Shown: positions 24,957 through 38,041, counted from the stretch's first letter. The stretch: DNA of 64,000 bases from Channallabes apus (GCA_030522415.1 CM060109.1:6324655-6388654), one strand, 5' to 3'. Notes: generated by a model not told the origin, from the sequence alone. Made by a program: numbers and translations.

Positions 24957-25539
24957 TATTAAGTTCATCAGGAACATTCCTGTTTGTTATTCTCGATATG
25001 AAAACCTTAAACCCAACTCGATGTCACGTCAAAAGTGTGAAAACTTTTTCAAGTCAAGCGCATGCTCATGAGAAAATTGATCTCCTGAAATAAGTTATCC
25101 TGAAAGTGGGACTGTGAAAGCGGGAGACGTAACGCCACGAGTCTCTGGATGGAGGTGACAGGTGCATTTTGTCTCCTTGTCACCCCCGTGTAGCGTGCGG
25201 GAGACATGTGGCAGCTCCACTTACCCTCCTGACCCTGTGTTCGGAGTGGGTGGAGAGGGAAGCGGACCTGCCACGTCGTCCTCCGTTGCTGTCCAGACGG
25301 GACAAAATACACCTGTCAGACCGCTCAGAGACACGCCGCGTCCACGCCCCTGCTCTTACCACACCGCACTCCAGACTTGTCTCACTATTTATTTGTTCGC
25401 CAGCTTTATCTATTTATTTATTACAGTCCGTTCGGGTCAATGCAGTTAAACCGGGCCGCGTCAGAGCGGCTTCTCTGACAGACAGCTAACTAGCAGTGAA
25501 GTGAAGTGGGCTCATGGGACGAGACGGGGTTGCCAATCC

Positions 25540-25700
25540 ATTGCATGTCTTCGAACGGTAAAGAGGAAACCGGAGTCGAGGATGAAAACCCACCCAGCAT
25601 GGTGAGAACATGAAAATTTCAGGCACACACAGACCTGAGGCGGGACTCGAACCCCTGACCCTGCAGGTGCGACGCGGCAGTGCTAACCTCTACGCCATTG
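25540..25700 (+). mobile_element. Dispersed fish repeat, partial
   Basis: Retains GAGGAAACCGGAGTCGAGGA, then GGCGGGACTCGAACCCCTGA and GCAGTGCTAACCTCTACGCC. Same family as 17105. Confidence 0.65.
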
Positions 25701-26043
25701 TGGCACAACCGTAAAGTCTACAGACCTCAAACAGCCACAGAAAGAAAACCCGAAATAATACCCTTACAAGCTAATTATGACTTAGCACAGATAATAATGT
25801 TATATTGTTCTACACAGACCCTCATTTCCCCACTCTATTGTTCATCAACAGCTCACCATAACCACGCAGATCCAGCACACCAGAGCCGCGCAGTCACAAC
25901 ACCGCTGAACTTTAAACGCAGAGCCGCTTTTAAAGAGTGTAATAACAGTTACGCGTCATGTCATTTCCGTGATTATAACCTGCTGGCTTGATAATGAGGT
26001 TTAATAACACAAACGAGATGAGAGCAGATCCAACAGGAGTGGT

Positions 26044-26070
26044 ATTACAAGGAGAGAGAGAGAGAGAGAG
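26044..26070. repeat. GA microsatellite
   Basis: Thirteen or so GA units. Confidence 0.85.
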
Positions 26071-26624
26071 ACGTTCTAAGTGAGGAGGTTTTTGTGTTTA
26101 AGAACAACTTTGAGACAGCTTGTCATTTCTCAGTGAGGTCCTGCAGTCCTTCAGCTCATTCTGGAATTAAAGTGTGTGTGTGTGTGCGTGTGTGTTTCCC
26201 CTCTGCGGTGTATCTCGCCCTGCCAGTCATCACAGTGTGACAGTCTGTCAGTCTATTCCTTAAGTGTTATGCCTCGCAGCTGCTCGTCCCCACGCTGCTC
26301 AAAATGGAAGCACATGTAGCAAATGTGGCCAAGAAACAGCTACGCAAACAAACAACAAGTGATGACTGTACAAATATTAAAGTACGAGCCGAGTCGAAGA
26401 GAGAAATAAAGGAACAGCGTCAGATCAACAGACATAAATGATCAAACGAATCAACTTGATTTGAATTAGATCAATCAGACGACTTGTACTGTATGATCAG
26501 ATGGTTCGGATCAAACGACAATCACCAAAATATTACAGTATAACCTTGAAAACAGAAATCTGATTTAATTGTCATTGAGCAAAATTAATGAGATCCAATT
26601 ACACAAAATTAATGATTTATCCAT

Positions 26625-26895
26625 CCATTCGTTAGTCCGTACTACGTACACATATCCTGTATAGGGTCACTGGAGGCTGTCTCAGGGTAACCCAAGGCAC
26701 CCCTGGATGCCAACTCATCACTGGGCACACACATGACGGACTTCGTACAACACAGTCTTGTCTTCGGACTGTGGGAGGAAACCAGAGAATCCAGAGGAAA
26801 CTGACAACGCACAGGAAGAACATGCACACAGACCGGAGGTGAGAATCGAACCCTCAGCCCTGGAAGAGGAAGGTGACAGTGCTAACTGCTAATGA
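26625..26895 (+). mobile_element. Dispersed fish repeat
   Basis: Same family as 17105. It shows CCTGTATAGGGTCACTGGAG, GGACTGTGGGAGGAAACCAG, GAAGAACATGCACACAGACC and GACAGTGCTAACTGCTAATG. Confidence 0.75.
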
Positions 26896-27204
26896 CGACT
26901 TCTAAATTGAATCAGTTTGAACTCTGGTGGTCGTATAATATTCGAATCAAACATGCCGTAAATTCAGATTAAAAGAAACAAACAAAAAAAAAAGATTAGA
27001 GGAATCAATATATTAAGTTCAAACAAATGACTCTAATGACTTCAATCTAGTCAACAAATGATTATCAGAATTAAGTAAAATAATCTGATTAGTTAGCATC
27101 AAATAAATGATAAAGGGAATCAGTAACTATAAATTTAATTAAATCAGTGAATTGATTCATATGATTTTAATCAAAGGGTTCGAATTTAGTAAAAAGCACA
27201 TTTA

Positions 27205-27420
27205 TTCATCCATCATCTGAACTACTCATCCCTGACGCAGGGGGCTTGGAGCCTATCCCAGGAAACTTTACGCACGAAGTGGGATACACCCTGGACTACA
27301 GGCAATTTAGGAACGCTAATTATCCTAATCTGCATGCCTTTGGACTGCTGGAGGAAACCGGAGTAAGCGGAGGAAACTCACCAAGCACAGGAAGAACATA
27401 CACACAGACCAGAGGCGGAA
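27205..27420 (+). mobile_element. Dispersed fish repeat
   Basis: Same family. CTTGGAGCCTATCCCAGGAA, GGGATACACCCTGGACTACA, TGCTGGAGGAAACCGGAGTA and AGCACAGGAAGAACATACAC are visible in order. Confidence 0.75.
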
Positions 27421-28392
27421 ATCTGATTATTTTCTCACACTTCTCACATTTCTCACATTTCGCACTCATTTCCCTAATTTTCAATTAAATCTGTATGTCT
27501 GCTTTGCGACAAAGACCGCAGTTAAAAGATCTTCATAAACAAAATTAATTGGATTGAAATCGAATAAAAAGGAAAACACCACAGTGCTGATCACAACGCG
27601 CTAATCACATCACCGCAAAACAAAAAACAAAAAACAAACCGGATTCGTTCAGTACAACCTCATGCGAAACAGAAAGTAGCAAAACCAGAGCGAATGACTG
27701 ACGCACAAATCACATTAAATAAATAATTCAACAAATCAACTTCATTTAATTAGAACGATCAAATAATCTGGATCACTGGATCAAACAGATGAGATCAGTG
27801 AATGTACTGTAGTGTAGCAGGACTGGATTACAAGAATCAGATCAAATGCCAATCAAGCACACCATATTAAAAAGATGTACATGAGAGGAACAGACTCAGC
27901 AGATTTAATAAAAAATAATAATAAATGAACTGGGAATAAATCACAGTTTACAGTTTTACGTCTATGCAGATGATCGTCACGTCCAGAGAAAACGTTAGCA
28001 AATATACGGCATGTTGCCTAATCCCGTCATATGCAGGTGACATTTTGTCTACTTGTTTATATTTTTCATGAAAAATGAATTAAATAATTCATAAATAAGA
28101 ACTTTCAGGTTGTAATTTGGACCGTAGTTTTAATATAACAATTTTCTTCGAAAACATTTTCAACAATTTTCTCCTTGTAATGATCTTTATGCCTTTCAGA
28201 TGATGCAATTTCACTTAATCTGTGGAATATTCCAGATATTTCACTGGGGTAAATGTTATTTATGTTAATCATAAATAATGTCTGGTTTGATTAAAATTAA
28301 AAATGCGTATTTCAAGTATGAGTTATTAAATAGACCCACATGTTAATGAAAAAATAATACTTATTTCAATAATACAATGATTTAATAATGTA

Positions 28393-28893
28393 CAGTAGTG
28401 TGCAAAAGACTCGAGCCCTGATTTCTGTATATTTTACATCCAAAGCTCCAGACTTTCTTGTATTTTTAATGTAGTCTTGAGGAACAGTTCTCCAGGCTTT
28501 CTGATGGACTGTTTTGTTGTCTCTTATTATTCCCAGTCCAGTTCCTGTACCTGAGCAGTTTCAGAGGAATGTTTTTTGTTGGTTAGTCCACACTGTGATT
28601 TATGAATCAGTCAAGCATAAAGAAAAAAAAACATTTTACTTAAAAGGTATGAACCAATGAGGTGCAGATGATCAGGCCGGTGATTAGTATACTGACGACA
28701 GACGAGAGGGGAAATGAGGTCGCTGCTGAGGTTGTTACATAAAAAAACACTTTTTAAAATTATTCTCTTTAGGCACTTTGCAGCGTGTCTCAATAAAACA
28801 TGTTTCCATTTCTTAAATTTAATCAACATCATTTCATTTAATTTAATATGAGGAAATGGGAAGGGGGGGGGTCAATACTTTTGCACAGTACTG
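28393..28893 (+). mobile_element. Non-autonomous DNA transposon (MITE), 501 bp
   Basis: Terminal inverted repeats are CAGTAGTGTGCAAAAGACTC on the left and the complement of CAGTACTGTGCAAAAGTATT on the right, flanked by TA on both sides (28391-28392, 28894-28895). The TA target suggests a Tc1/mariner-mobilised element. No transposase remains. A truncated relative is at 18720. Confidence 0.85.
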
Positions 28894-29604
28894 TAAATAA
28901 TAATGCTAACACTAATATAAAGTTTAAGGTTATTAAAAGTCATGTAAAAGTGCATTTATACTGAGCTTCGGTGAGAAAATCTTTGTGGCTTTAAGCTGTA
29001 AAACACTATGTACTGTATATAATATTTTATTGTCATACCTGTAAGTGTTGTCGCTTCGCGACGCAAATCGCAAGATCACTTTAAGACGCACTAAAAAGCG
29101 TAAAATTATAGATTTTTTTTTTCAGACCTTTTCTAAAGCCCACATCCAGATTCGCAATCTTCCCAGACTTTCCGAGTCCCGCTATTATCACCGTCAGCCG
29201 TGTTCGAACGCTGTGAGTTATGTGGAGCTTATCTGTGAAATCCCAAATTGCTCCATTAAGTAAGCAGCAATCAGCCAGCACCGACAACCGGTTCGATAAG
29301 TAATGATGTTTGCAGTGCAGGGATTGCAAACAAAGAACAGCTATTACGGTAATTATCCTGCCAAATTCTGCACCTGTGTGAGTTTTGTAGCGAGTCACAA
29401 ACCCGAGTGCTGATGTTGTGCTCAAACCTAAAATCCTGCATCCTGATGCTACAGGCGCCAGCTGCGTGTTCACCGAGTGACGTCCTGTTACCTACGCTGG
29501 GACAACCACAGTGATTATTAGCATGTTGTTCCTAAAATGTTACATTTCCTATAGTTACAGCTCACTCACTGGGGATTAACAGGCGGCTGATACAATAATC
29601 TTTA

Positions 29605-29815
29605 ATCTCACTCATCGTCTATACCACTTTATCCTGTACTCAGGGTCGCGGGAGGGGGAACGCCGATCAGTCTAATCTGCATGTCTTTGGACTGTGGGAG
29701 GAAACCGGAGTACATGGAGGAAACCCACCAAGCACGGGGAGAACATGCAAACTCCATGCACACAGATCCAAAGTGGGAATCGAACCCGAAACCTGAAGGT
29801 GCAAGGCGACAGCAA
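29605..29815 (+). mobile_element. Dispersed fish repeat
   Basis: The best-preserved copy of the family, with TCTTTGGACTGTGGGAGGAA, ACCCACCAAGCACGGGGAGA and ACATGCAAACTCCATGCACA, ending CAAGGCGACAGCAATATG. Confidence 0.8.
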
Positions 29816-29820
29816 TATGA

Positions 29821-29925
29821 GGCAGTGGTGGTTCAATTGGTTAAGGCTATGAGTTACTGATCGGAAGGGCGGGGGTTCAAGCCCCAGCGCCGTTACGTTG
29901 TCGTTGTTGAGCTCGCGTTGTCTCC
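29821..29925 (+). mobile_element. tRNA-derived SINE head
   Basis: GGCAGTGGTGGTTCAATTGG with a B-box-like GGGTTCAAGCCCC, same family as 4668. It is cut off after about 100 bp. Confidence 0.75.
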
Positions 29926-29989
29926 AGCTATGTTGATTTTGTCCCTCCGGCCTGATTTACCACAATTTAAGTGTGAGTGACTAAATGTG

Positions 29990-30122
29990 TCCCCTGTGAT
30001 TGATTGGCACCCTGTCCAGGGTGTACCCCGCCTCATGCTATAAGTCTCCTGGGATAGGCTTAAAGCCCCCGCGACCCTGAATACAGAATAAAGCCGTATC
30101 GACAGGGAGTGAGTGAGTGAGT
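29990..30122 (-). mobile_element. Dispersed fish repeat, inverted fragment
   Basis: The plus strand reads CACCCTGTCCAGGGTGTACC and CTCCTGGGATAGGCTTAAAG, the complement of the left part of the family seen at 27205. It ends in GTGA repeats (30108-30123). Confidence 0.7.
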
Positions 30123-31264
30123 GAACCACCATTTAAAATGAGGAAATATTTTTGGCTTAACATTAATGATCTTCGAATATGATGTTGCTTACAGACCACG
30201 TCCATAGACAATGTTTACCTTGTGCCCTTTGTTTACTTTGTGCCCCTTGTCTAAGTAAAACATGGTGGTACGATTAGCATGGATACGGTTAGCATATGCG
30301 CATGGCTAATTGTCTATCCTGACAACTGCGATCCTCATTTATTTACATGTACATATATACAAATATAGACAATATATACATATAGACAAATAAATCACAC
30401 ATACACGCACACACACACACAATGCCCTGACCGATCAAGTGGAGCAGTGTTCGATTCTCAAATTAAACACTTACTTAGTCACGACTGAGCGAGATGCAGG
30501 AAAGCAAAAGAAACGCGTCAGTCGATAAAAAGGTGCCCTGATGCTAAATGTGGTGAATAGAAAAGGCTGAAGAAATTAACCTGACATTTCATGTATGAGT
30601 GCGCACAAATAAAAATATAAAGATCTGCGCGTGTGTATATATGACACATGGTGTTTTACGGTTCGCAAGAGAACAAGTGTGTGTTTACTGAATGGATCAG
30701 GGCAGGATTTTGATTATTGAGACTGAAGTCTGAGTGATTCATCAACAGTCAGAGTGAGAAGGTTACAGGTATTCAGGATCATCTTAGTCTCAGCCTCTTC
30801 AGCCCGTTTTCTTTTTAAAGTCTCGACACCTCGACACCAGTAATAAGAATCTGCCTTAAAACTGAAAATAATTAGGTAGAAGTAAAGTGGACCAAAGAAA
30901 AAAATAGATACATTTCTTCTGGTCTTTTCTTCTTCTCTCTGCCAAATGTACAATGATGTAACCCTGAATCATAAAAGAAAGAGACCATTTAAATACAGAA
31001 TGAAAAAACAAAAACCCATAAAATCAAGACTTGGGCCTTAATTTTTCCGATCTTACTGCTGCTCTGTTCTATGATGTGGAACAATTAAAGCTAATGAACA
31101 GCATGCAGTGTAACAAACAAACAAACAAACAAACAACACAGCCAAACAGAATTGTAACAAAGCACACTAAAAATAACTGAATGACTCAAATCTATTTAAA
31201 TAGATCACTTAAACAGCTGGTATGGTGATATAGTTTGACCTCAAGTCTTTTTGTTTGACTGATT

Positions 31265-31370
31265 CTTTTTATATGATTCTGCTGCTTGTTTGTTTGTTTG
31301 TAAAAAAAAAAAGAAGAAAAAAACATCAAACAGCAGAATCATATAAAAAGCAGAATCATATAAAAAGAAT
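31265..31370. repeat. 20-bp perfect inverted repeat with a duplicated right arm
   Basis: CTTTTTATATGATTCTGCTG (31265-31284) has its exact complement at 31331-31350. The right arm is immediately repeated at 31349-31370. The loop contains GTTT and A-rich tracts. Confidence 0.7.
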
Positions 31371-32034
31371 GAAGAATCAGATCAAAAGAATCAACTTGAT
31401 TCATTTAGAAGAATAAAATGACCCACATGATCATAGGATTGGACTCAATTAATTGCAATGAAACAAGGAAACACAAATGTAAAAAAACTGATAAAAATTA
31501 TCATATCAACGGAATCGACTCTGTTAATTCATGTGTTTAATGAATCCAAAGATTTGACTCGAACAAGCAAACAAACAAGCAGCAGAATCGGATAAAAAAG
31601 TATCCGATTAAAAAAATCTACTTGATTCATTTAGATCAATCAAACAACTCAATCATATGATTTAACTCAAATTATTTGAATCCATCAAGCAAACACACAA
31701 CCAGCAAAATTAGATACAAAGAATCAAATCAAATGAATCAACTTGATTCATTTAATCCGGTAAAATGAATTATATAATCATACGATTTCAATCATATTAC
31801 TGCATGAGTCATTTAATCATTTGTTCTAAATGAATCAGGTTGATCTGGTAATCGATTCTGATGCTTGTTTGTTTGCTTGTTGAATTCAAATTATTTAATT
31901 CAAATCATATGACAATATGAGTCATTTGACTGATTTACTCATACAATCTTATGATTTGAATGAAATGGTTAAAATTCAATAAACACACAAACATATATTG
32001 TATAAAATAAAATAATAATAAAAAGATTCAGATT

Positions 32035-32605
32035 AGATGAAACAGATTAAATCAAACAAACTGCTCTGGTTCGATTCCCGGGTGATGCTGTAACCTCTCG
32101 CAGCCGGAGGTATAGGGAGAGCTGATTGGCCGAGCTCTCTCAGAGGGGAGGTAGCCAGGGGTCGCTCAGTGGTTAAGTCATTGGACTACGGTTCAGAAGA
32201 TCCCAGGTTCAAACCCCACAACCACCATGTTGCCACTGTTGGGCCCTTGAGCAAGGCCCTTAACCCTCAACTGCTCAGATGTGTAATGAGATAAAAATGT
32301 AAGTCGCTCTGGATAAGAGCATCTGCCAAATGCCTAAATGTAAATGTAAATGAGAGGTACTTAGTGCCCCACATTAATCACAGCTCTACAGCCAACAGTC
32401 AACAGTCTCTGACTCAAGCTGACTCAAGCAGAAGGAGAGGATAGTGCCGTCCTCCAAGTCCCCCAACGAGGTGAGTGACAGTTTGAAAAGATGCGGTCAG
32501 TGACGTCATGTGGTTCGGAGGAAACACGTGATAGTAGTAGCCTTAATGTGGGAGCCCCCTAGTGACGGGGAGTTAGACTCGACTAAATTAGGGCGAGAAC
32601 CCCGC
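32035..32605 (+). mobile_element. SINE-like element interrupted by a second SINE
   Basis: The left part has a B-box-like GGTTCGATTCCCGG and CGCAGCCGGAGGTATAGGGA; the right part has GTGGTTCGGAGGAAACACGT and TTAGGGCGAGAACCCC, then poly-C (32608-32622). Both parts, without the interruption, match 34555-34775 in the opposite direction. Confidence 0.75.
32157..32350 (+). mobile_element. tRNA-derived SINE, nested
   Basis: Very similar to 16446-16650: CAGTGGTTAAGTCATTGGAC, GATCCCAGGTTCAAACCCCA, TGGGCCCTTGAGCAAGGCCC and the tail AAGTCGCTCTGGATAAGAGC. It splits the element at 32035-32605. Confidence 0.9.
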
Positions 32606-33069
32606 CCCCCCCCCCCCCCCCACCAAAAAAATAAAATAAAAATTTTTTTAAACAACTTTCATGATCAAACGCACGAGCAGCAGTATCAGATTAAACGAAT
32701 CAGATAAAATTATTTAAATTGATTCAGTTGTTTCGAATCAAACAATCAGAATCAGATTAGATGAATTGAATAAAATGACACCACATAAATTATCAAATGA
32801 ATCAGCTGGCATTGAATAAACCATGTAAAGACACACACTTGATAAAGTGTGCACTAGTGTGTTCCATGTTTAGTGAAGGGTTATTATTTCTCAGAGTTTG
32901 ATGACAGATTGTGTAAATGATCCAGTATGAGTGTGATGTACATGAGGTTACAGTGCAAACTGAATCAGTGGCTGTATTTAGAATAAACACCAACTATAGA
33001 TTAGTGCATTTTATATCACTGAGCAAAGTTTAAACGGTTGATAAGAACTCAAAGCACTGTGATAAAAAA

Positions 33070-33740
33070 CAAGTAATAACTACTTAGACATAACGCAAGT
33101 ATGATTAACTAAATATAACATAACACTATTTATAACAAGATTTTACAATATATTTGTAAGAATATAAAAAAATTATAATAAAATAATTATAGTAAAATAG
33201 TAATAAGAATATAATTATTTCATAATAAAAGTAAGCAATTAGTTACTTATCATTAATAATACAATTATTATAATAATATTTCTTTATTTATATGTATAAA
33301 TATATTTCATAATATATGTATACCAATATTTATAAATAAATATAACATAATGCAATTATGATTAAACAACAACCATGTAATAACCACTTAGACACACCGC
33401 AAGTATGATAATTAAATATAATGTAACGCTATATTTATAGTAAATGTTAATATTTTATAACTATATTTTTACAAATAAATTATGAAATAATAATAATAAC
33501 AATAATAATAATAATAATAAAATATTTAAATATTAATATAATAAATATAATATATACATATATAATTATTCATAATAAAGATTGTTATTGTTAATAACTA
33601 TTATTATAACAATATTAATTTACTATTTGATAGTAAAATAATAAGAGAAATATTACTATATTCTTAATTAATAACTATGTTATTTATAAATATATTTCAT
33701 AATATAGTTATAACTATATTTATAACTAAATGAATGATTA
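33070..33740. repeat. AT-rich low-complexity block with a duplicated segment of about 300 bp
   Basis: GTAATAACTACTTAGACATA with the following CGCAAGTATGATTAA at about 33073 recurs as GTAATAACCACTTAGACACA with CGCAAGTATGATAAT at about 33377. The rest is TAATAATA-type simple sequence. Confidence 0.75.
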
Positions 33741-34554
33741 AGTGAATTAGTTCATTAAAGTAATACAGACGTCTCAGCTGGAGTTTGGCTCCTGTAGACA
33801 GCGCATGGCATCCCAGTCAGTGGTGTATTAAACGCTGTGCGCTTGTGACCTTCTCACGCCTCATTCTATCCATTATAAGGTTTTTTTTTTCTGATGTTTT
33901 GCCTCCCGCAGCCTTGCCTTTTATTAACAGCCTGGTCCAAACCTCCATGGAACAAACTTCATATTCACATTTGATGACAGATTATGTTTGAAGATCTTTA
34001 AATGGTTACATGCAAGGGCTTAAGGAAAATGCTGCTGAGAATCTAAAAAGACTAAGTGGGGGGAAAAAAAAAGTTGATGAGTGTTTTTGGTTTCAGTGAG
34101 TGCTACTACAATTTAGACTGAACTCCGGTCAAGTACATTGGCATCCAGGCGAAAAACAGAAAACACACACGAAAAGCAACGAGAAATCAAACCGAAAGCT
34201 TTTAAATCATTTGCTCACACTAGACAACGAGAAAAGCTCTTGGAGTTTTTATGATTAAACAAAAGAGAGAAAAAGCCCTGAGCCAAGTGCACCGGTGGGG
34301 ACGCCATCGCTACCAATAAACCCAGTGTTTCCTCTTACTAAATTGTGTGCCAAAAATATCCATTAAATAATTCTTTAAACATTAAAGAAGCTATTGATGA
34401 AAAACTACTTCAGATATCTGACCTTGCAGTGACCTTGGAACCAGAGTGAAAGAGACAATTACTGTAAATGTTCCAGTACGGTTACAGGAAACGCTGCTTG
34501 ACCAGGCAAATTAGTATTTTTTCGGTGTTTTTTTTTTTTATGGCATTACACACT

Positions 34555-34775
34555 CGGAGGACAGCGCTATCCGCCCCTTCCGCTTGCGTGAGCTCACAGA
34601 CGCTGATTGGCTGTAGAGCCGTGATTAATGTGGTAGAACTAAGTACCTCTCATCCCTCCCCTCTGAGACAGCTCAGCCAATCATCTCTCTCTAGACCTCC
34701 GGCTGCAAGAGAGCATCAGCATCACCGGGTAATCGAACTCGCGGTCTCCATATGATAGGGCGAGCACTTTACCAC
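34555..34775 (-). mobile_element. SINE-like element, inverted copy of 32035-32605
   Basis: The minus strand begins GTGCTCGCCCTATCATATGG with a B-box-like GAGTTCGATTACCC. It continues through GCAGCCGGAGGTCTAGAGAG to the AGAGGTACTTAGTTCTACC portion. It directly abuts a mariner fragment at 34776. Confidence 0.75.
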
Positions 34776-34935
34776 GTCATTCATGGATGTATGGTCTTCT
34801 TTAAAACATTTACACCATTCGAATGTTTTACTGTTCCTAAGAGTCTCACCACCGTACTGTGCTTGATGTTGATTGCTTTTTACACCTTCATTCACCAGAA
34901 ATGTCATCACAAATCCTGGTTTGACCTTATAAATG
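34776..34935 (-). mobile_element. Mariner transposase N-terminal fragment
   Basis: On the minus strand the translation shows MTFLVNEGVKSNQHQAQYGG and ETLRNSKTFEWCKCFKEDHT. This is the DNA-binding start of a mariner transposase (family pattern: LVNEGVK...I-RRLQAQYG...TFEWCKRFKEGR). Only this piece is present; it is a fossil. Confidence 0.75.
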
Positions 34936-36004
34936 TCTTATAATCAGTACAGACACTTAACCATTCTTGGTATTATAACCTGACACATAGTGATGTAAAA
35001 ATGTGCACCATGAGTTTATATAAAGAGTGAAATGGAGTGTTTGGGAGGGGGAATGAAAAAAAAAATGCTCTGAGGAGTCTGAGGAGTATTTCAGCTGAAG
35101 CATTAATAAAACACACTCTGAGACCTGTGTTTAGTCGAAACAAAAGATAAGGAGCTAGAAAAATAACCTTTTTAAAAAACACGATAATTAATCTTATATG
35201 TCAAGGTCTTACATTTAAAATCTTGGGAAGCCTTGGGAAATTCACGGTGTACACACACCCACAAGCTAATTGCTGAGTGTGTGTGCGTGTTTGTGTGAGA
35301 GCAGCCATATTGATCTGAGGTCTTGAACCCCGACGTTCACACTGATGATGGTCAGCGTTGAAAGAATAAACACAGATACTGTACATCATTGGTGTTTGGG
35401 AAACCCAGCAGAGTTAAAGTGAAAAGCAGAGTTTTTGTGTGTATTGATCACAGAAACACAGAGATAAGGCTTAGTCAAAGTTAAACTGAGTTCAGATCTA
35501 AGGACAATATTGCGTCTCTAGACTTTGGCGTTTCTGTCCTTCCTGTTTTAAATGCAGTCGACAAAATCAAAACCGGTTTTCAAATCAAAGTATTCCTGTA
35601 GCTAGAACTTTACCATCATGCCAACTCCACGTCAAAAGCATTACAAACTTCTTATACCACAAGGAAACATGTTTTAAACATTCATATCCAGACTGTTTCG
35701 AGCTAACAAGGAAAAATATGCGACAGTAGCTCGACTAAACACTCTTTACAACCACGCTGAGCAGAAAAGCATCTCAAAACTACAGTAACAGCACATCGAA
35801 ACCTGTCGAAAACCTCCTATATTCCTCCTATAGTATCTGATCAGATGCGATTCTAGAGTCTAAGGTCTTTAAAACCAGCATCCATCACTATAATCTTGTA
35901 AATAATAAATGTTTGTCAGCCCTCGGGGACTGGAGACTGGCCTGGGGTCACAAGCAGATGTCTGTGTCGCTGTCGATAAGCAGCGACTCTGAATCTGATG
36001 CCAC

Positions 36005-36670
36005 AGACTTGCAATTTTAGTAACATTTGACTAGAAATAAACGTGATAATCTTATTTTTGGTTCATTCTAAACTTATTTCAGGAAATTCTACGAAGCGTT
36101 GCTTAGAATCAAGAATATTTCACTAGCTGAGGCCCGCTAAACTGGATAGTTTGAAGAACAAGATCAAGTGACCAGGGCCTCATTTTTTTTTTTTGACTAC
36201 AAATTGTTATGTATTTTTTAACGTTTCTATGCCTTAAATGGTATTTATCAAGATGGTATGTACATATACAGTTTTTCCGCACAGTTGACTATGCATGTGC
36301 ACTTATCGACCCTCTAGGGGTAGAGAAATGTAGTAGCAGGTAATGTTACTATTCAGAGCTTCTACTGTAGCTACATTAACATCCCAAAGAGAAATCAGAG
36401 ACCAAGTTGGCATTTTTAAAATAAATCCTTCATTCATATCATTCCCACCGCAACAATGCAAAAAACAATCTTAGCTAGTAAAATATTTAAAAACTAGCAA
36501 AATTATAAACCACTGGAACAAGATGTTTTTCACCTGAAATTTTAGTAACATTTGACCTGAAATCAGCGTAATAATCTTATAATTGGTTTGTTGTAATATT
36601 ATAATTTTTTTAAATTATAGACTGATTTATCTAGATTCAAGACCAAACCTTATGAATGTATTAAAGACAT
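36005..36670. repeat. Dispersed repeat with two partial copies
   Basis: AATTTTAGTAACATTTGACT at about 36014 and AATTTTAGTAACATTTGACC at about 36538 start two similar stretches about 523 bp apart (AATCTTAT...GGTTnnTT). The first continues through CAAGAATATTTCACTAGCTG and ACTGGATAGTTTGAAGAA. It resembles a common fish interspersed repeat; class unknown. Confidence 0.55.
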
Positions 36671-36741
36671 AATTATAATAATGCACAAACATGCTTACTG
36701 TATATATTTTAGATACAGACTTAAACTGCTAAATACAGATA

Positions 36742-36805
36742 GTCCCCTACTTATGAACATGTTCCTATCCAGGGGCATGTTCATAAGTCTGATTTGTTCT
36801 TAAGT
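36742..36805. mobile_element. Probable MITE end with a hairpin
   Basis: GTCCCCTACTTATGAACATG is followed by GGGGCATGTTCATAAGTCTG, forming an imperfect inverted repeat (ACTTATGAACATG against CATGTTCATAAGT, exact over 13 bases). I recall similar ends in fish non-autonomous DNA elements. The other end was not identified. Confidence 0.45.
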
Positions 36806-37510
36806 CTGACAAAGTCAGTCTTATACGGCTTTAACATCAATATAAACTACAATGTAAAGAACATCAATCCACTTGACTAAATCTGTCCCCTTTCCCTACA
36901 CTGCCATCATGTGGCCAAAAACCATAATCGCACCTAAGGGAATGAATGTCACACGTGAAATGTGACAGTGTTGTCTCTGCGCCTTTAATTCACGTGGGGG
37001 AATCCTGGATTCCATTTTGTCTCAGAGCTGTTTTCCACTGTACTGGACTGTGAAATCTGTTTTGTTGTATACTTGTAAATATTGGTATGTGGTGCACTGC
37101 AGTGTCTATTTTTTTGTACATGTGAGCTACTTACGTGATAGAACCGTGGTCCGTTCATATCTGCGAAAATTTGTAACTCGAGCACTACCTCTATACCGTT
37201 TCTGTTTTGTTGTAGTTCATGTAACTATATATGAGTGATGTATATATTGTATACAAGCATGAAATTCTTGCTTTTGGCATGCTCGATGCAGTGGGCAGAG
37301 GAAGATGTTTGGCCATATATGATAATTTGAGGGCGGTTCGTTATGCAAATGAATGTGCCTGTGCAATTTAGAATGTGTGGGTTTGATCTATAGCGACTGC
37401 ATACTGCTTCGCATACGCAGGTGTGATAAATACTACTTTACCTGCTTGTATGAGGGGCTCTAATGCACAAATGTACTTTATTCTAGTCTTAAATATGCTT
37501 CTAGGTGTCA

Positions 37511-38041
<531 letters not shown>

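Larger units (their letters stand above)
26390..32810. repeat. Decayed GAATC/GATTC-rich repeat, scattered copies
   Basis: Copies of a unit containing GAATCAACTTGATTCATTTA and then ATCAAACAAnTCAATCATATGA recur at about 26449, 27736, 31378, 31610 and 31734. Weaker matches lie at 27000-27180, 31820-32000 and 32690-32800. They are separated by other inserted elements. It looks like an old tandem array of roughly 120-bp units broken up by insertions. Confidence 0.6.
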
